DNA of 64,000 bases from Sweltsa coloradensis (lineage: Eukaryota > Arthropoda > Insecta > Plecoptera > Chloroperlidae). The notes beneath the pieces were generated by a model, which worked only from the letters and a program-made list of their open reading frames with translations, was not told the origin of the DNA and did not search any database. Location: the NCBI GenBank assembly GCA_024449915.1, contig JAMZAV010003223.1:1-64000 (forward strand), given 5' to 3'. Made by a program: the position numbers and the translations under genes. Positions within the stretch are counted from its first letter, which is position 1, and every line of letters starts with the position of its first letter. Below are positions 9,544 through 21,500 of this stretch, in pieces.

Positions 9544-12500
9544 GTAAGTATTTTAAAGATAATAAGTAGGCTAAGGTTTATCAAATTTTCAAAATACACA
9601 ATGGGTTGTGGATTGTTTTGCTAAAGCGGCAAAGTTTTCTTGACAACCATAACCTATAAATTTCAGATTACACTTTTAAACTAATAATAATTAAAACTTT
9701 TGCCACAGCTTAGTATAGTGGTTATTTTATAAGTACCGTAGGGTAATGCCTATACTTCTTAATAATTATGTTCAAATTTATTGTGGCAAGGCTCTAGCCT
9801 TAAGCCTTGGTCAAGAGTCAAGACTAGGCCTAGGCCCTAGGTGAGTAGGCCCTAGGCCCATTTCCACCACAGATACTAGGCCCTACTATTTATAACTACC
9901 TACGTACCAGAGCCGATCACAATTAATTATCTCAGATGCGCAGATGCATGCGAGCTGTCTCGTATTGGTGTTTGGTTATTTTAACTGTAGGCCTAGGCGC
10001 ACTAGCCTAGTTGTTTGTCATCACATGTGTAAGGCCATGATGTGTAAGCCTGCAGTCTCACTGCAGTCTCTGGGGATGTTGTAGATAGTGGGTCTTTGAG
10101 GGAATTTAGATCGTTTTTAGGGGAGAGCAGAAATTAGGTCTGGTCTGGGGGGAGTGAGTCACTCTTGTAGTTGGGGGGGTCCAACTTTTCAACACCATTT
10201 TTGCTGTTAAATTAACAAAAAAAACTTCAAAACCTTCAACGTCGCTATTTTAAACGAAAGTCCTTTGGCGTTTAAAGTACTTTATATTTAAAATAGCAAC
10301 GTTAAAGGTTTATGGTAGTACTGTAGGCCTACAGTATTTTTTGAAAAGGTTGGTAGGCCCAGGCCTACTAAGTAAATGGCATAGCAAACATGGCTCGCCG
10401 ACGACAGTGAAATGGTTCCTAGGTACCTAGCGTTGTGTTCAATCTTTGTTAACCCATCCCCACCCGCACGGTCAATACGGCGCGCGACCCCCGAAACCAC
10501 GCACTTTTTAGGCGCGCTCCGATTAGTTACAGAGTTCCACTAAAAGTGTCAAAACTTAACAATCACCACCCCCTCCCAAAACATCCACCCTAGGCCTAGC
10601 CCTACGCACATTTACATTTGGCGGGTCTTCATCACTATCTTCATCCACTTCCATCACCGATCCATCATCAATATTTACATCCTCTTTACTACTGTCGTCA
10701 ATATTTACATCTGCATCATCACTGTCACTATCACTTATAACTGTTACAGGCCTACGCCTAAGCAAACACGAGTCATTGTTTACACTTTCACTATCACTGT
10801 CACAAAAATCCGAGCCTAAACATCCAAAATTGAGAAATATCGTCGTTTTCTTACGCAAACCGAAATCACGCCTGTCAGAACACGCCATGTTTACTCAGAA
10901 GTTTGCCAAAATTCCGCTCAATAAAAGAGTCGATGATAAATCGAAAACAAATGAACCAAGGTCATAAAAGTGACGCTAGGTAGAGCCACATGCTAGACAT
11001 TCTCGAAAAAGCTGTTCGATCGACTTTCCGACCAGTAGTTTGCCGCCTATGCTTATTTGAATGCAGGCGCGCGCAATTGCGTACCAGTACGCTTATGGCT
11101 ATAGTGTTGGGTATTAAATATGCGTACTGGTACGCTTATGGGTGCAGATGGGTTAACCCTCCGTCACTCGCGTGGAATTTCTTAACACCATCCCTCGCGT
11201 GGGGTTTCTCAAACCCCAAATTATTTTGGGCTGTAATTAGTGCAGTAGGATGTTTTGGGTGTTTATTTCTGTGCTCAAATGATTTGTGGAACTACTATGT
11301 AGGTGGTTGTTACTGGGAGGACAGTGAAATAAAATGCCAATGCCAATGAACCTTTTTGTATGAAATATTTTTTATTGTATTTTTCAGATTTAAAAAATGG
11401 ACATTTTCAAAATATTTAAAAAAGGTGTCAAAATAATGCAATTTTAAGTTTTGTTTCACTTTTTAGTAATAAACATGAACCAGAAAGGAAAATTACAAGA
11501 AGAATTTTTCCAAAATTCCAAAATTTCAAAATTTAAGCCAAAATAGCATTGAGTTTCCCTATGCAGATACTGTAACGTGATCACTCGCGTGGGGTTTCAG
11601 CAACCCCAGCCAAGTTCAGACCAGCAATATAACAACACTAAAAACCCTAATGATTAGAGGGTTACAAATTTCGCTAACGGATAGAGTGACTTGAAGGTAC
11701 TGAGAATCTAGAGTCGTAAAACAGTCCGATGCAGAGAAACAGAGTCGAATGTAGACCCTGGGGTTTGTAGAACCCCACGCGAGGGTTAATTATTCCATAT
11801 AATTCGTATAGGCCTATTTTCAGAGTGAAGAGGGTTCACCACCCTTTTGATATATAATAGCGGTTTGCTCGGCCAAAAAGCATCCTACGTATATACAATT
11901 TTGCAAACCAACTCAAATGCTTGTTATGTAGGGTAGGCCTAGGCCTAGCAACTCAACACATGGCTCGCTCACTTGTCTTGTCTCACAACAACAGTGGTGT
12001 TTTCCTAGTCTAAGGGACATTTCGTAGAGCTCGTTTCTAGTTTTAGGCAGTAAAGCACTCTTCTACTTACTAGCTGATGTTTATGAGATAACCTCTTTTC
12101 TCACCTTGTGCGATTATCAGAGGAATGCTTTGGGCCAAATCTTACCCCGGGCCCAGACGAAGGAAACTACATAGGCCTACGAGATAAATTTTTGGATGAG
12201 CGAAGCGAAGACTTCAATTTCACTGACTGGGAGAAATTTAGCTCGGGTGTTTTTTTTTTTTTTTTGTCTGTTTGTTTGCTCTCTACCGGGCAAACAGCAT
12301 GCGATCTTGATGAAAATTTGAGGGGACCTTCGAAATCTCTGAACTTAGAGGTGTATTGTTTTTGGGTACAATCGAAGAAATATTTCTCATGAATATCGTA
12401 CTCGGTCATTCTTGAAAAACTTGCCTTTTTGGAATTTATTTTTTTCAAATATAATTTTGCTTTGTCGACTGCCTCGACTACATGATATTAAGCAGAAACC

Positions 12501-15500
12501 ATCTGTTGATACATAAACAGTATTGATTTGTAAGATTTTTTATAAATGGCACGGGAAAAAAAAGATAGGTAGGACATCATACAAAAAAACTCACCCGTGT
12601 TACTTTTTTTGTTCAATGTTTTTAGTGACAAGCAGTTCCTAGATTTTCTTGAAGAGATAAATTATAGAAAATGTTGATAGCATAGTTTAAGAATATATAT
12701 GTATTGATTCATTCAAGAAGTATTTGCTACACAAAAAATGTGTTTTTACTCACCTTTGTTACTAATGATCAAATTTTAAACTCATTTTTTTACTTTTTAT
12801 TGAGAAAAAAATTGTTTGTATTGATTGTGATTAGATGTATTACAGTACTTTAACTAGGCAAACAGCATACCCTAGTAGCACAGGATTTTTGGGATCGTCT
12901 GGGCCACGTATGGCCCTCATCTGGCTGCCTGACGTACGGGAAGCACGTCTGGGAATCGTCTGGCCCATACCAGGCTAGCCATACATTTTAAACTGCTTGG
13001 CCGTCGGATGCCAGCCAGATCCTTGCCATACGCGTCTAGCCATGACTTGGGAAACAACTGGCTAGCCATATGTGGCCCAGATGCGTCTTAACCTAGATCA
13101 GCGGTATGTGGCACGACGGATGCTAGCCATGTCATTTCCACACACGGCCAGCCAGACTCGTCTTGACAAACAACTGTTTAGCCGTTAGGGCAGAAAGAGG
13201 GTGGGGGTAGCGTCGAGTTTGAATTTGAAAATAATGAATGACTTGTCTGTTACCTTTCTTTGGTTAGTTGCGAATGCTCTCTCGAGAAGGCTGGATCTAT
13301 GCTGGTCTCTGTGGTGTAGGTATTTATGCTACGTATAATGCACACGCACGTAGCACACGTTTTTGGAGTCCTATGGAAAGGTAATATATACGCAGTACAC
13401 ACCCCCCAAAGGATTCATATAGGCGCACCGCACCAGCGAGAAGCGGTAGATCATCCTGAAGGTAAATGGTAATGTAGCTACTACACATCTGTTGCCAGAA
13501 AGTGTAAAAATACCTAAGGTTAAAATACAGTACGCACTCGCCCCTATAGCAAGAAGGTGGATTCATATGTTCAAAGCCTGGAGCAGAAGTCGAACAGAAG
13601 GTAATGTTTAACCACTCAGCCCTTGACAGGAGGATCGTGTCTTCATACTTATGGTAATACATGCAGTACGCACGAACCGTTATAGCAAGAGGATGATTCA
13701 TATAGGCACACCGCGCAAAGCCAGGAGCAGAAGTCGTACAGAAGGACTCATGCAGTCCTTGCCAGAAAGAACGTGTCTTCATACTAATGGTAATGCATGC
13801 AGAACGCACGCAAAAGTCTTACATGAAGATAAGGTTAAACCACTCAGCCCTTGCCAGAAAATTGGGTCTTCATACTAATGGTAACACGTGCAGTACGTAC
13901 GCACCCCCAGCAAGAAGGTGGATTCATATCGGTGCATGGTGCCAGAAACTCTCCATGTTTCATGTAAGTATACACTTGCTCACATCCATCGCAGAAAAAA
14001 ACAAAATATGAAATATATCATTGACAGTTATTTATAAAAAAAATTGTGAATAAATATGTATGCCTATCATTATCCCATGAGTCCTAAACTTCCTGTCAGA
14101 CCCACATATGGCAACATGGCTATGCTCTCATCAGTAAATAAAACTTGTCTGGCTGGGATCTGGCAACCACAAGGCTAGCCGTGCGTCTGGCTGGCCAGAT
14201 GCGTCCCGTACGAGGCCCAGACGCATGGGCCATACGTGGTCTGACTGCCAAAAACTAGTACCTAGCCGCATCCGGCTAGCCGCATGTGGCACGGACGTTT
14301 TCGTCCGGCTAGCCGGATGTGGCCCTTACAAGGCCCAGACGTACGTGTTCTTAGGGTACATGCTTAACAATGGTCACTTTTATCTTAATTATTCCTGAAA
14401 CTTGAAATTATATGCGGTAACATAGGTGAGATATGGTAACAAAGGTGAGATTTAGTAACGTAGGTGAGAAATATATTTTCCTATTTAACACAAAAGCCTT
14501 GAAATTCTACATCAAATGTAAACTCATCTCTTCGAAGTGGTCTTGGCAACCCTAATGTACTGAAATTTCATATAAATACTCACCTATGTTACTCAGAATC
14601 TCACCCGTGTTCCTTTTTAGTAACAAGAGTGAGGGTAACAAAAGTGAGATTTTAACATAAAAATATTCATAATTAATGTCAACCATGCTTGTTCTCCTTG
14701 TCAGTATTATCACTGGGTTCTGGTATTGATTGCCCTGTTAAGTAATTTATAGTAAATAATGTACCTAAAACATTACCTCAAATTATCTAGGTAACAAAAG
14801 TGAGATTGAATTAAAATACTCCCATCAAATTAACAGTAAAAAGATGATAATTTTCTTCATTTACATGATGCATTCATACCAGCCATCTTGTTAGACAGGA
14901 AACCACAGCCTTGTCATGCTTGCACTGTGAGGTTCTGTTTAGGGCGGGAATTTTCAAATGCAAACTTGGTAACAAGAGTGAGGTAACAAGAGTGAGGTAA
15001 CAATAGAGACACACATAAAATATGTCCTAACAATGAAATTAATGGAATGATACTTCATTCAATATACCTAAAAGATAGGTTATGGTAATATTGATGTCTT
15101 AAAATTAAGCATACCTTTATTAAATAACTATTTCTAGTACAAAATGAAACCTAAAAGTTTAGATTCTTGTCTAGGACACAGCTTTTATCACACTTTTGAA
15201 CAAGTTTATTTTTATTTTTGGTACTAATTTTTTAAACAGGTGTATGTGAATATGATTTTTGAGTTCAGAATTAATGCAGCAAAAATAAGCTATCAAGGAT
15301 TTAAAACTTGCATGAATATTTAAAAAAATAAAAAATGTGAAAGTGATGTGACAGGGTTTGGGCAAGTTTTTCAAGAATGACCCACAGTTCACGATTTTTT
15401 CGATTTTTAGCGCAATATTTTCGTGACATTTGGGTCGATTCTGACCAAACGGGTGGGGCTAAAACGTTCATATTTCACATGGACATTAAGGACTTAAGGT

Positions 15501-18500
15501 TATGGTGATTTATTGCTTTTTGAAAGAAAAAGTTGAAAAAGTTAGCCAGAATCCATAGAATTAAGGTTTTAATATGAGGTTTTTGAGGTTTTTTAATAAC
15601 AATCAACAAGTAACAATTAATAGAAACTTGACAACAATCACCTATAATGCATTCAAAAAGCACTTGTTAAGGAAAAGTGGTCCTACGCAAACTAAAAACT
15701 TACAAAAAAGCTCATCCATCAACGCGGCGGGACTTAAGCGTTTTCCTAGTGTTTAAATAACACCCACCTAAACGTCAAAATGCTCAGTCTATTACAAAGT
15801 TAATAGCGGAGCTCCTGAAGAAAACAACCAGCTATGTGTTAATTTGATGAATAGGTAACTAACCCCCAAATACAAAAATTTGTAAAAAAAAAAAAAAAAC
15901 GCAACCAAGCTCTCCTTCAAAAGTCTTCCACTGTGAATGCTGTGAGATATAGAAGTTGAGACAAGCATTTCTTTCTTTCTCCCTAGTTTCGCATTGAAAA
16001 TAAGTAAGATCATTTCGCCTGTTGACGAGCGCCAAGCCAACCATTTTCGTGGTAAAAAAAGTAAAAATTTCTCAAAATCATAAAAAAATTGCTTTGCTAT
16101 TTAGAGTTCTCGTAACTAACCAAATTCAATAGCCAAGTAATTTTTTTCTGATTTAAAGTTTAAAATTGTTACTTTTTTTACCACAAAAATGGTTGGCTTG
16201 GCGCTCGTCAACAGGCACTTTTTTAACACAGAACGGGTTGTCGGATCGGGCTGATTTTTTTTTTGGTACCGGTAGGTCATGGATAACATATCAGGTCATA
16301 TACCATGTTTCAAGATTGTAAATCTTTCGGGGCTGAAAACTACTCAACTCGGGTAGGAGTATACAGGGTCGAGCTCGTCGTCGCGTAAGCAGTCGCGGGC
16401 GCTTGGCTGCGGGCGAACGAACGTCGCCCTAGATTAAAATAAAGGTCGGTGCACATAACTTCCTAAGGTTTAAGGTTTATGGTTTAACGAAGTTGAAACA
16501 TGCTCAATGCGTTATCGCGTTCACATTCTTTCCCAAGGTTTAAGGTTTAGGGTCAATAAGGTTTAACAAGATAAAAATATTTCAACTTCTTAGCTCGAAA
16601 ACACTAAACACTAAACCCAGCCAATGAGAAGCGAGCTCTCATAAATCCGGCCAATGGTAGCGCGCGTACTAGAAACGTTATAGAAAAACATTTCTTAGAC
16701 CATAAACCATAAACCTTAAACCTAAAACCTTCGGAAAATATGTGCACCGAGCTTAAGCTAATTACAATCATCTTATTCACTTGACAACATGTAGGCCTCT
16801 GCCTACTTCTCTAATGTCATAGAGCAGTGGTTCTCAACCAGTGGGTCACAAAGGGGTTGGAAGTGGGTACCGTTGGCGTAACGATTTTGGGAAATTCAAA
16901 GTAAAATTAAAATTTATGGGAATGAGGGTGGGGAAGAAGTAGCCTACCGGTAACAAACGACGGACACTTGCCACTTGTAATATGTTTTGTGGAAAAACAC
17001 CTAGGAATGAGTCCTTGAAACCTTGCATTCTGCAACGCTATCTTATTATTGAACATTGATGTAGGCTAGAAGCCAGTGGAGAATTTTGGTCATTAAAAAT
17101 TAAATCAAAAGGACAGCAAAGCTTGATTATCAACAGCATAGCATTATACTATTAGTGATGACATCGTGTCCAAAAAGTTCAAACTGGTTCCTCCACGCCG
17201 GAACCGGTTTGGAACCAGTTTTTAAAGGTCAATTTTGTTCAATGTAGGGGCCTACATACTAGGAAGCTTTGCAAACGCTAATTCAGGCGCGTTGTTGGAT
17301 GAGCGTAATTGGTGCATAGAGCAACCATGTGTTACGCAGATGGTATTTAAATTGATTTCGTTTTCCCATTGCTATGGCCTGCGAGACACGCTTGGTAATA
17401 TTGTTTTAATTTTTACGTCGACGACATGAGGATCAGGGGCGCCCATTACTATACACACTATATTATAATCAAATAATGCATATAGGTGTTATAGGCCTAA
17501 GTCGAAGAAATTTTTGAAAAAATGAAAAAAGCGTAACATTGCAATTATCATAAGAAATAATTTTTTGATTGCGTTCAAATTTCACACGAATATATTAATT
17601 CATAAAATTAAGGTTCTGTGAAAAAATCATTACAATCGGATAAAGCATGTAGGCCTAGGTGTTATAAGTCGAAGAAAGTTTTAAAAAATCAAAAAAATCG
17701 TAAAATTGCAATTTTCATAAGAAATAATTTTCTATTGCGCTCAAATTTCACACAAATATATATTAATTCATAAAATTAAGGTTATGTGAAAAAATCATCA
17801 CAATCTGATAAAGCATGTAGGCCTTAGGTGTTATTTGCCGAAGAAAGTTTAAAAATTGAAATAAATCGTAAAATTGAGATTTTCATGAGAAATAATTTTT
17901 TGATTGCGCTAAAAAGCGTGGCAGTTCTAAGTTCAGAGATTTTGAAGGCCTCCAGAAAATTTCATTACAATCGGAGTATCGGTTTAGCTGAAATCAAGTT
18001 AACAAACACACAAAATACAAAAAAAAACAAAAAAAAAGTTTTTTTTTCTCCAGTGTTAGTGAAATGGAATCTTCGCTTCACTCGCTCGCTACGCTCATCC
18101 AATCAGACTTAGGCCTACGTGCGTGTTTTTTGAAAGAGACTGTACGGCAGGGAGTGAGCTGGCTTCGGCGCCCGCGCTTTGTTACGTACGACTGCCGACA
18201 GTCGAGTGTCATTGTAGCGCCGTTCGAGTGCTTGATAATCAGCTAGTGAGGAAGGATAGATAGCCAGCTACGTCATTACGGGCTCCGTGGAAATAAACCG
18301 CACAAGAATCGGTGCATAGAATTACAATTTTTGCAGGAAAATGTGTCCGCAAAGTTCACTGTTGTACATAGTGAACTTGAAACTTGTCAGAACCGGGTCG
18401 CCATAGAACCAGTTTGGAACCGGTTTCCGGGTACCTGATGTCATCACTAAAATTACTATCATTCATCATCCCTCTTATCTTGTTGGAAGTGCACTAAAAT

Positions 18501-21500
18501 ATTAAAATTCATTTTTTTTTTTTTGTATAGGCCTAATTGGGTCACAAAATTATTTGAAGGTATCAAGTGGGACGCAGATGCAAAAAGGTTGAGAACCACT
18601 CAACCACTGTCAGACCATGTCAGAATGAGAATAATTAAGCGAGCGTTTCCATTTGACTCTGCCGGAAAAATTTGTCACTCGTTTTTTTTTTTTTTTTTTT
18701 TTGTTTTTTTTTGTATGTCTCGCCATAACGTTCGAACGGAGGCTCGGATCGAGTTGAAATTTTGACCATCCGCAAGCTTTGTTCTCGATTGAATGCCATT
18801 AGTTTTGTGGCAAAATCGTTCAAAAAGTTAAAAAGTTACATTAAAGTTAATTGAAAGTTTTTTTTTCAAACTAACCGGCGACAAAATCTGAGATAGCCAA
18901 ATCATTTAGAATGTCCGTCCGGTCACGAATATGTTAATTTTAGTTTGATCCGATAAGTAGTGTAGATGGAAATTACATTATAACAAAAGTAACGTTGCCA
19001 TGGCAACGAAAAGACGCGCAAAGTTTCTAATGCACTGCCACCTAGAAGTAATCAAAATACTTTCGAGGAAGCAGTCTATTATTTGTCACCAAAGAGTTTA
19101 AATATTTTTCCCAATGAGTCAAGGTCCTCTAGATGGCGGTGGATTTTATCCACAAAGTAAAGATTTACATACGGGTTTACCCAAATACCTTGGCAATAAT
19201 AAATAATATCGGAAACATGGCCCTGTGGACAGCGAACGTCGCAAATTTTAAAATTTAAAAAAATGTGCATTGTGGGTCTAGCTATAGCACGTGCTCGCTT
19301 ATCAACGCGTCCAACTGAGCGTTTCCTAGTTAAGCGAGCGTTTCCATTTGACTCTGCCGGAAAAATTAGTCACTGGTTTTGTTTTGTTTTTTTTTTGTTT
19401 GTTTGTTTGTTTGTTTTTTTGTTTGTATGTCTCGCCATAACGTTCGAACGGAGGCTCGGATCGAGTTGAAATTTTGACCATCCGCAAGCTTCGTTCTCGA
19501 TTGAATGCCATTAGTTTTGTGGCAAAATCGTTCAAAAAGTTAAAAAGTTACATTAAAGTTAATCGAAAGTTTTTTTTCAAACTAAACGGCGAGAAAATCT
19601 GAGATAGCCAAATCATTTAGAATGTCCGTCCGGTCACGAATATGTTAATTTTATTTTGATCCGATAAGTAGTGTAGATGGAAATTACATTATAACAAAAG
19701 TAACGTTGCCATGGCAACGAAAAGACGCGCGAAGTTTCTAATGCACTGCCACCTAGAAGTAATCAAAATACTTTCGAGGAAGCAGTCTATTATTTGTCAA
19801 CAAAAAGTTTAAATAGTTTTCCCAAGGAGTCAAGGTCCTCTAGATGGCGGTGGATTTTATCCACAAAGTAAAGGTTTACACACGGGTTTACCCAAATACC
19901 TTGGCAATAATAAAAAATATTGGAAACATGGCCCTGTGGACAGCGAACGTCGCAAATTTTAAATTAAAAAAAAAATGTGCAATGTGGGTCTAGCTATAGC
20001 ACGTGCTCGCTTATCAACGCGTCCAACTGAGCGTTTCCTAGTATGTCAAAATATTAAACAAAATTGGTTTTGTTATGCGGAACCTTGATCGTGGAGATTC
20101 GAGTACACCTTGGTCACGGCCTACGAGTCATCTGACATTCGAAACATGATTGATAATCAATGAAGGTCAAACACCATTGTTGTTAAGCGAGCGAAGCGAG
20201 CGTTTCCATTTGACTCTGCCGGAAAAATTAGTCACTGGTTTTGTTTTTTTTGTTTGTTTTTTTGTTTGTATGTCTCGCGATAACGTTCGAACGGAGGCTC
20301 GGATCGAGTTGAAATTTTCACCATCCGCAAGCTTTGTTCTCGATTGAATGCCATTAGTTTTGTGGCAAAATCGTTCAAAAAGTTAAAAAGTTACATAAAA
20401 GTTTATCGAAAGTTTTTTTTTCAAACTTCACGGCGACAAAATCTGAGATGGCCAAATCATTTAGAATGTCCGTCCGGTCACGAATATGTTAATTTTATTT
20501 TGATCCGATAAGTAGTGTAGATGGAAATTACATTATAACAAAGTACGGTTACCATGGCAACGGAAAGTCGTGCAGCTTTTTTGGCTCATGATAGCGGTCG
20601 AACGGAGGCTCGGATCGAGTTGAAATTTTCACCATCCGCAAGCTTTGTTCTCGATTGAATGCCATTAGTTTTGTGGCAAAATCGTTCAAAAAGTTGAAAA
20701 GTTACATTAAAGTTAATCGAAAGTTTTTTTTTCAAACTCAACGGCGACAAAATCTGAGATAGCCAAATCATTTAGAATGTCCGTCCGGTCACGAATATGT
20801 TAATTTTATTTTGATCCGATAAGTAGTGTAGATGGAAATTACATTATAACAAAAGTAACGTTGCCATGGCAACGAAAAGACGCGCAAAGTTTCTAATGCA
20901 CTGCCACCTAGAAGGAATCTAAATACTTTCGAGGAAGCAGTCTATTATTTGGCAACAAAGAGTTTAAATAGTTTTCCCAAGGAGTCAAGGTCCTCTAGAT
21001 GGCGGTGGATTTTAAAGTAAAGATTTAAACACGGGTTTACCCAAATACCTTGGCAATAATAAATAATACTGGAAACGCGAACGTTTTAAATTTTTAAATT
21101 TAAAAAAATGTGCAATGTGGGTCTAGCTATAGCACGTGCTCCCTTATCAACACGTCCAACTGAGCGTTTCCTAGTTTAATTAAATGAGCTAAGTAGGCCT
21201 AGCCTATTTTTTTTAGCATATTTTTCTTCGACTTATTAACACCTACATGCTTCATCCGATTGTTATAATTTTTTCACAAAACAGTAATTTTATGAATTAG
21301 GCCTAATATAGGCCTATTCATGTGAAATTTGAGCGCAATCAAAACATTATTTTCTTATGAAAATCACAATTTTACGATTTTTTTATTTTTAAAACATTCT
21401 TCGACATGTAATATCTACATGCTTTATCCGATTGTGATGATAGTTTCACAGAACCTCAATTTTATGAATTTATATATTTGTGTAAAATTTGAGCGCAATC

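Larger units (their letters stand above)
12404..15382. mobile_element. ~3-kb DNA transposon with perfect 22-bp inverted ends
   Basis: Bases 12404-12425 (starting GGTCATTCTTGAA) are the exact reverse complement of 15361-15382. Inside, the word GTAACA(A/T)(A/G)(A/G)GTGAG occurs about 13 times in both orientations: near 12593, 12752, 14418, 14435, 14455, 14580, 14602, 14620, 14636, 14792, 14970, 14984 and 14998. All are outside the nested foldback element. Clustered subterminal words like this are usual transposase-binding sites. I see no transposase frame and no clean target duplication, so the superfamily is open. Confidence 0.72.
12192..15749 (+). mobile_element. Helentron-like family A (variant 2), split by an insertion
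   Basis: The 5' part, 12192-12403, runs from TTGGATGAGCGAAGCG to ATGAATATCGTACT. The 3' part, 15383-15749, resumes at CACGATTTTTTCGATTTTTAG and ends CCATCAACGCGGCGGG, AAGCGTTTTC, CTAG. The uninterrupted copies at 55267 and 55995 show the two parts are contiguous in the family. The ~3-kb piece between them is a separate transposon. Confidence 0.8.
16826..18596. mobile_element. hAT element, CAGTGGTTCTCAACC ends, interrupted
   Basis: The left end CAGTGGTTCTCAACCAG, followed by TGGGTCAC, is the Charlie/MER5-like terminal sequence. The right end is AAAAAGGTTGAGAACCACT at about 18578-18600, preceded by GGGTCACAAAATTATTTG. The middle is occupied by a second hAT-like element and a Helentron copy, so the original element was only about 470 bp. 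I see no clear 8-bp duplication. Confidence 0.68.

Noticed and set aside
13324..13809. 161-codon minus-strand frame, the third longest in the window
   Set aside because: It lies over an imperfect tandem repeat and repeats its own phrases; no family features.
14410..15010. CRISPR-like spaced repeats (GTAACAAAAGTGAG)
   Set aside because: Irregular spacing, both orientations, eukaryotic context; better explained as transposon subterminal words.
16540..16740. GGTTTAGGG / AAACCATAAACC words resembling telomere repeats
   Set aside because: They are irregular (GGTTTAAGGTTTATGG) and lie inside the inverted arms of a MITE at 16442-16754.
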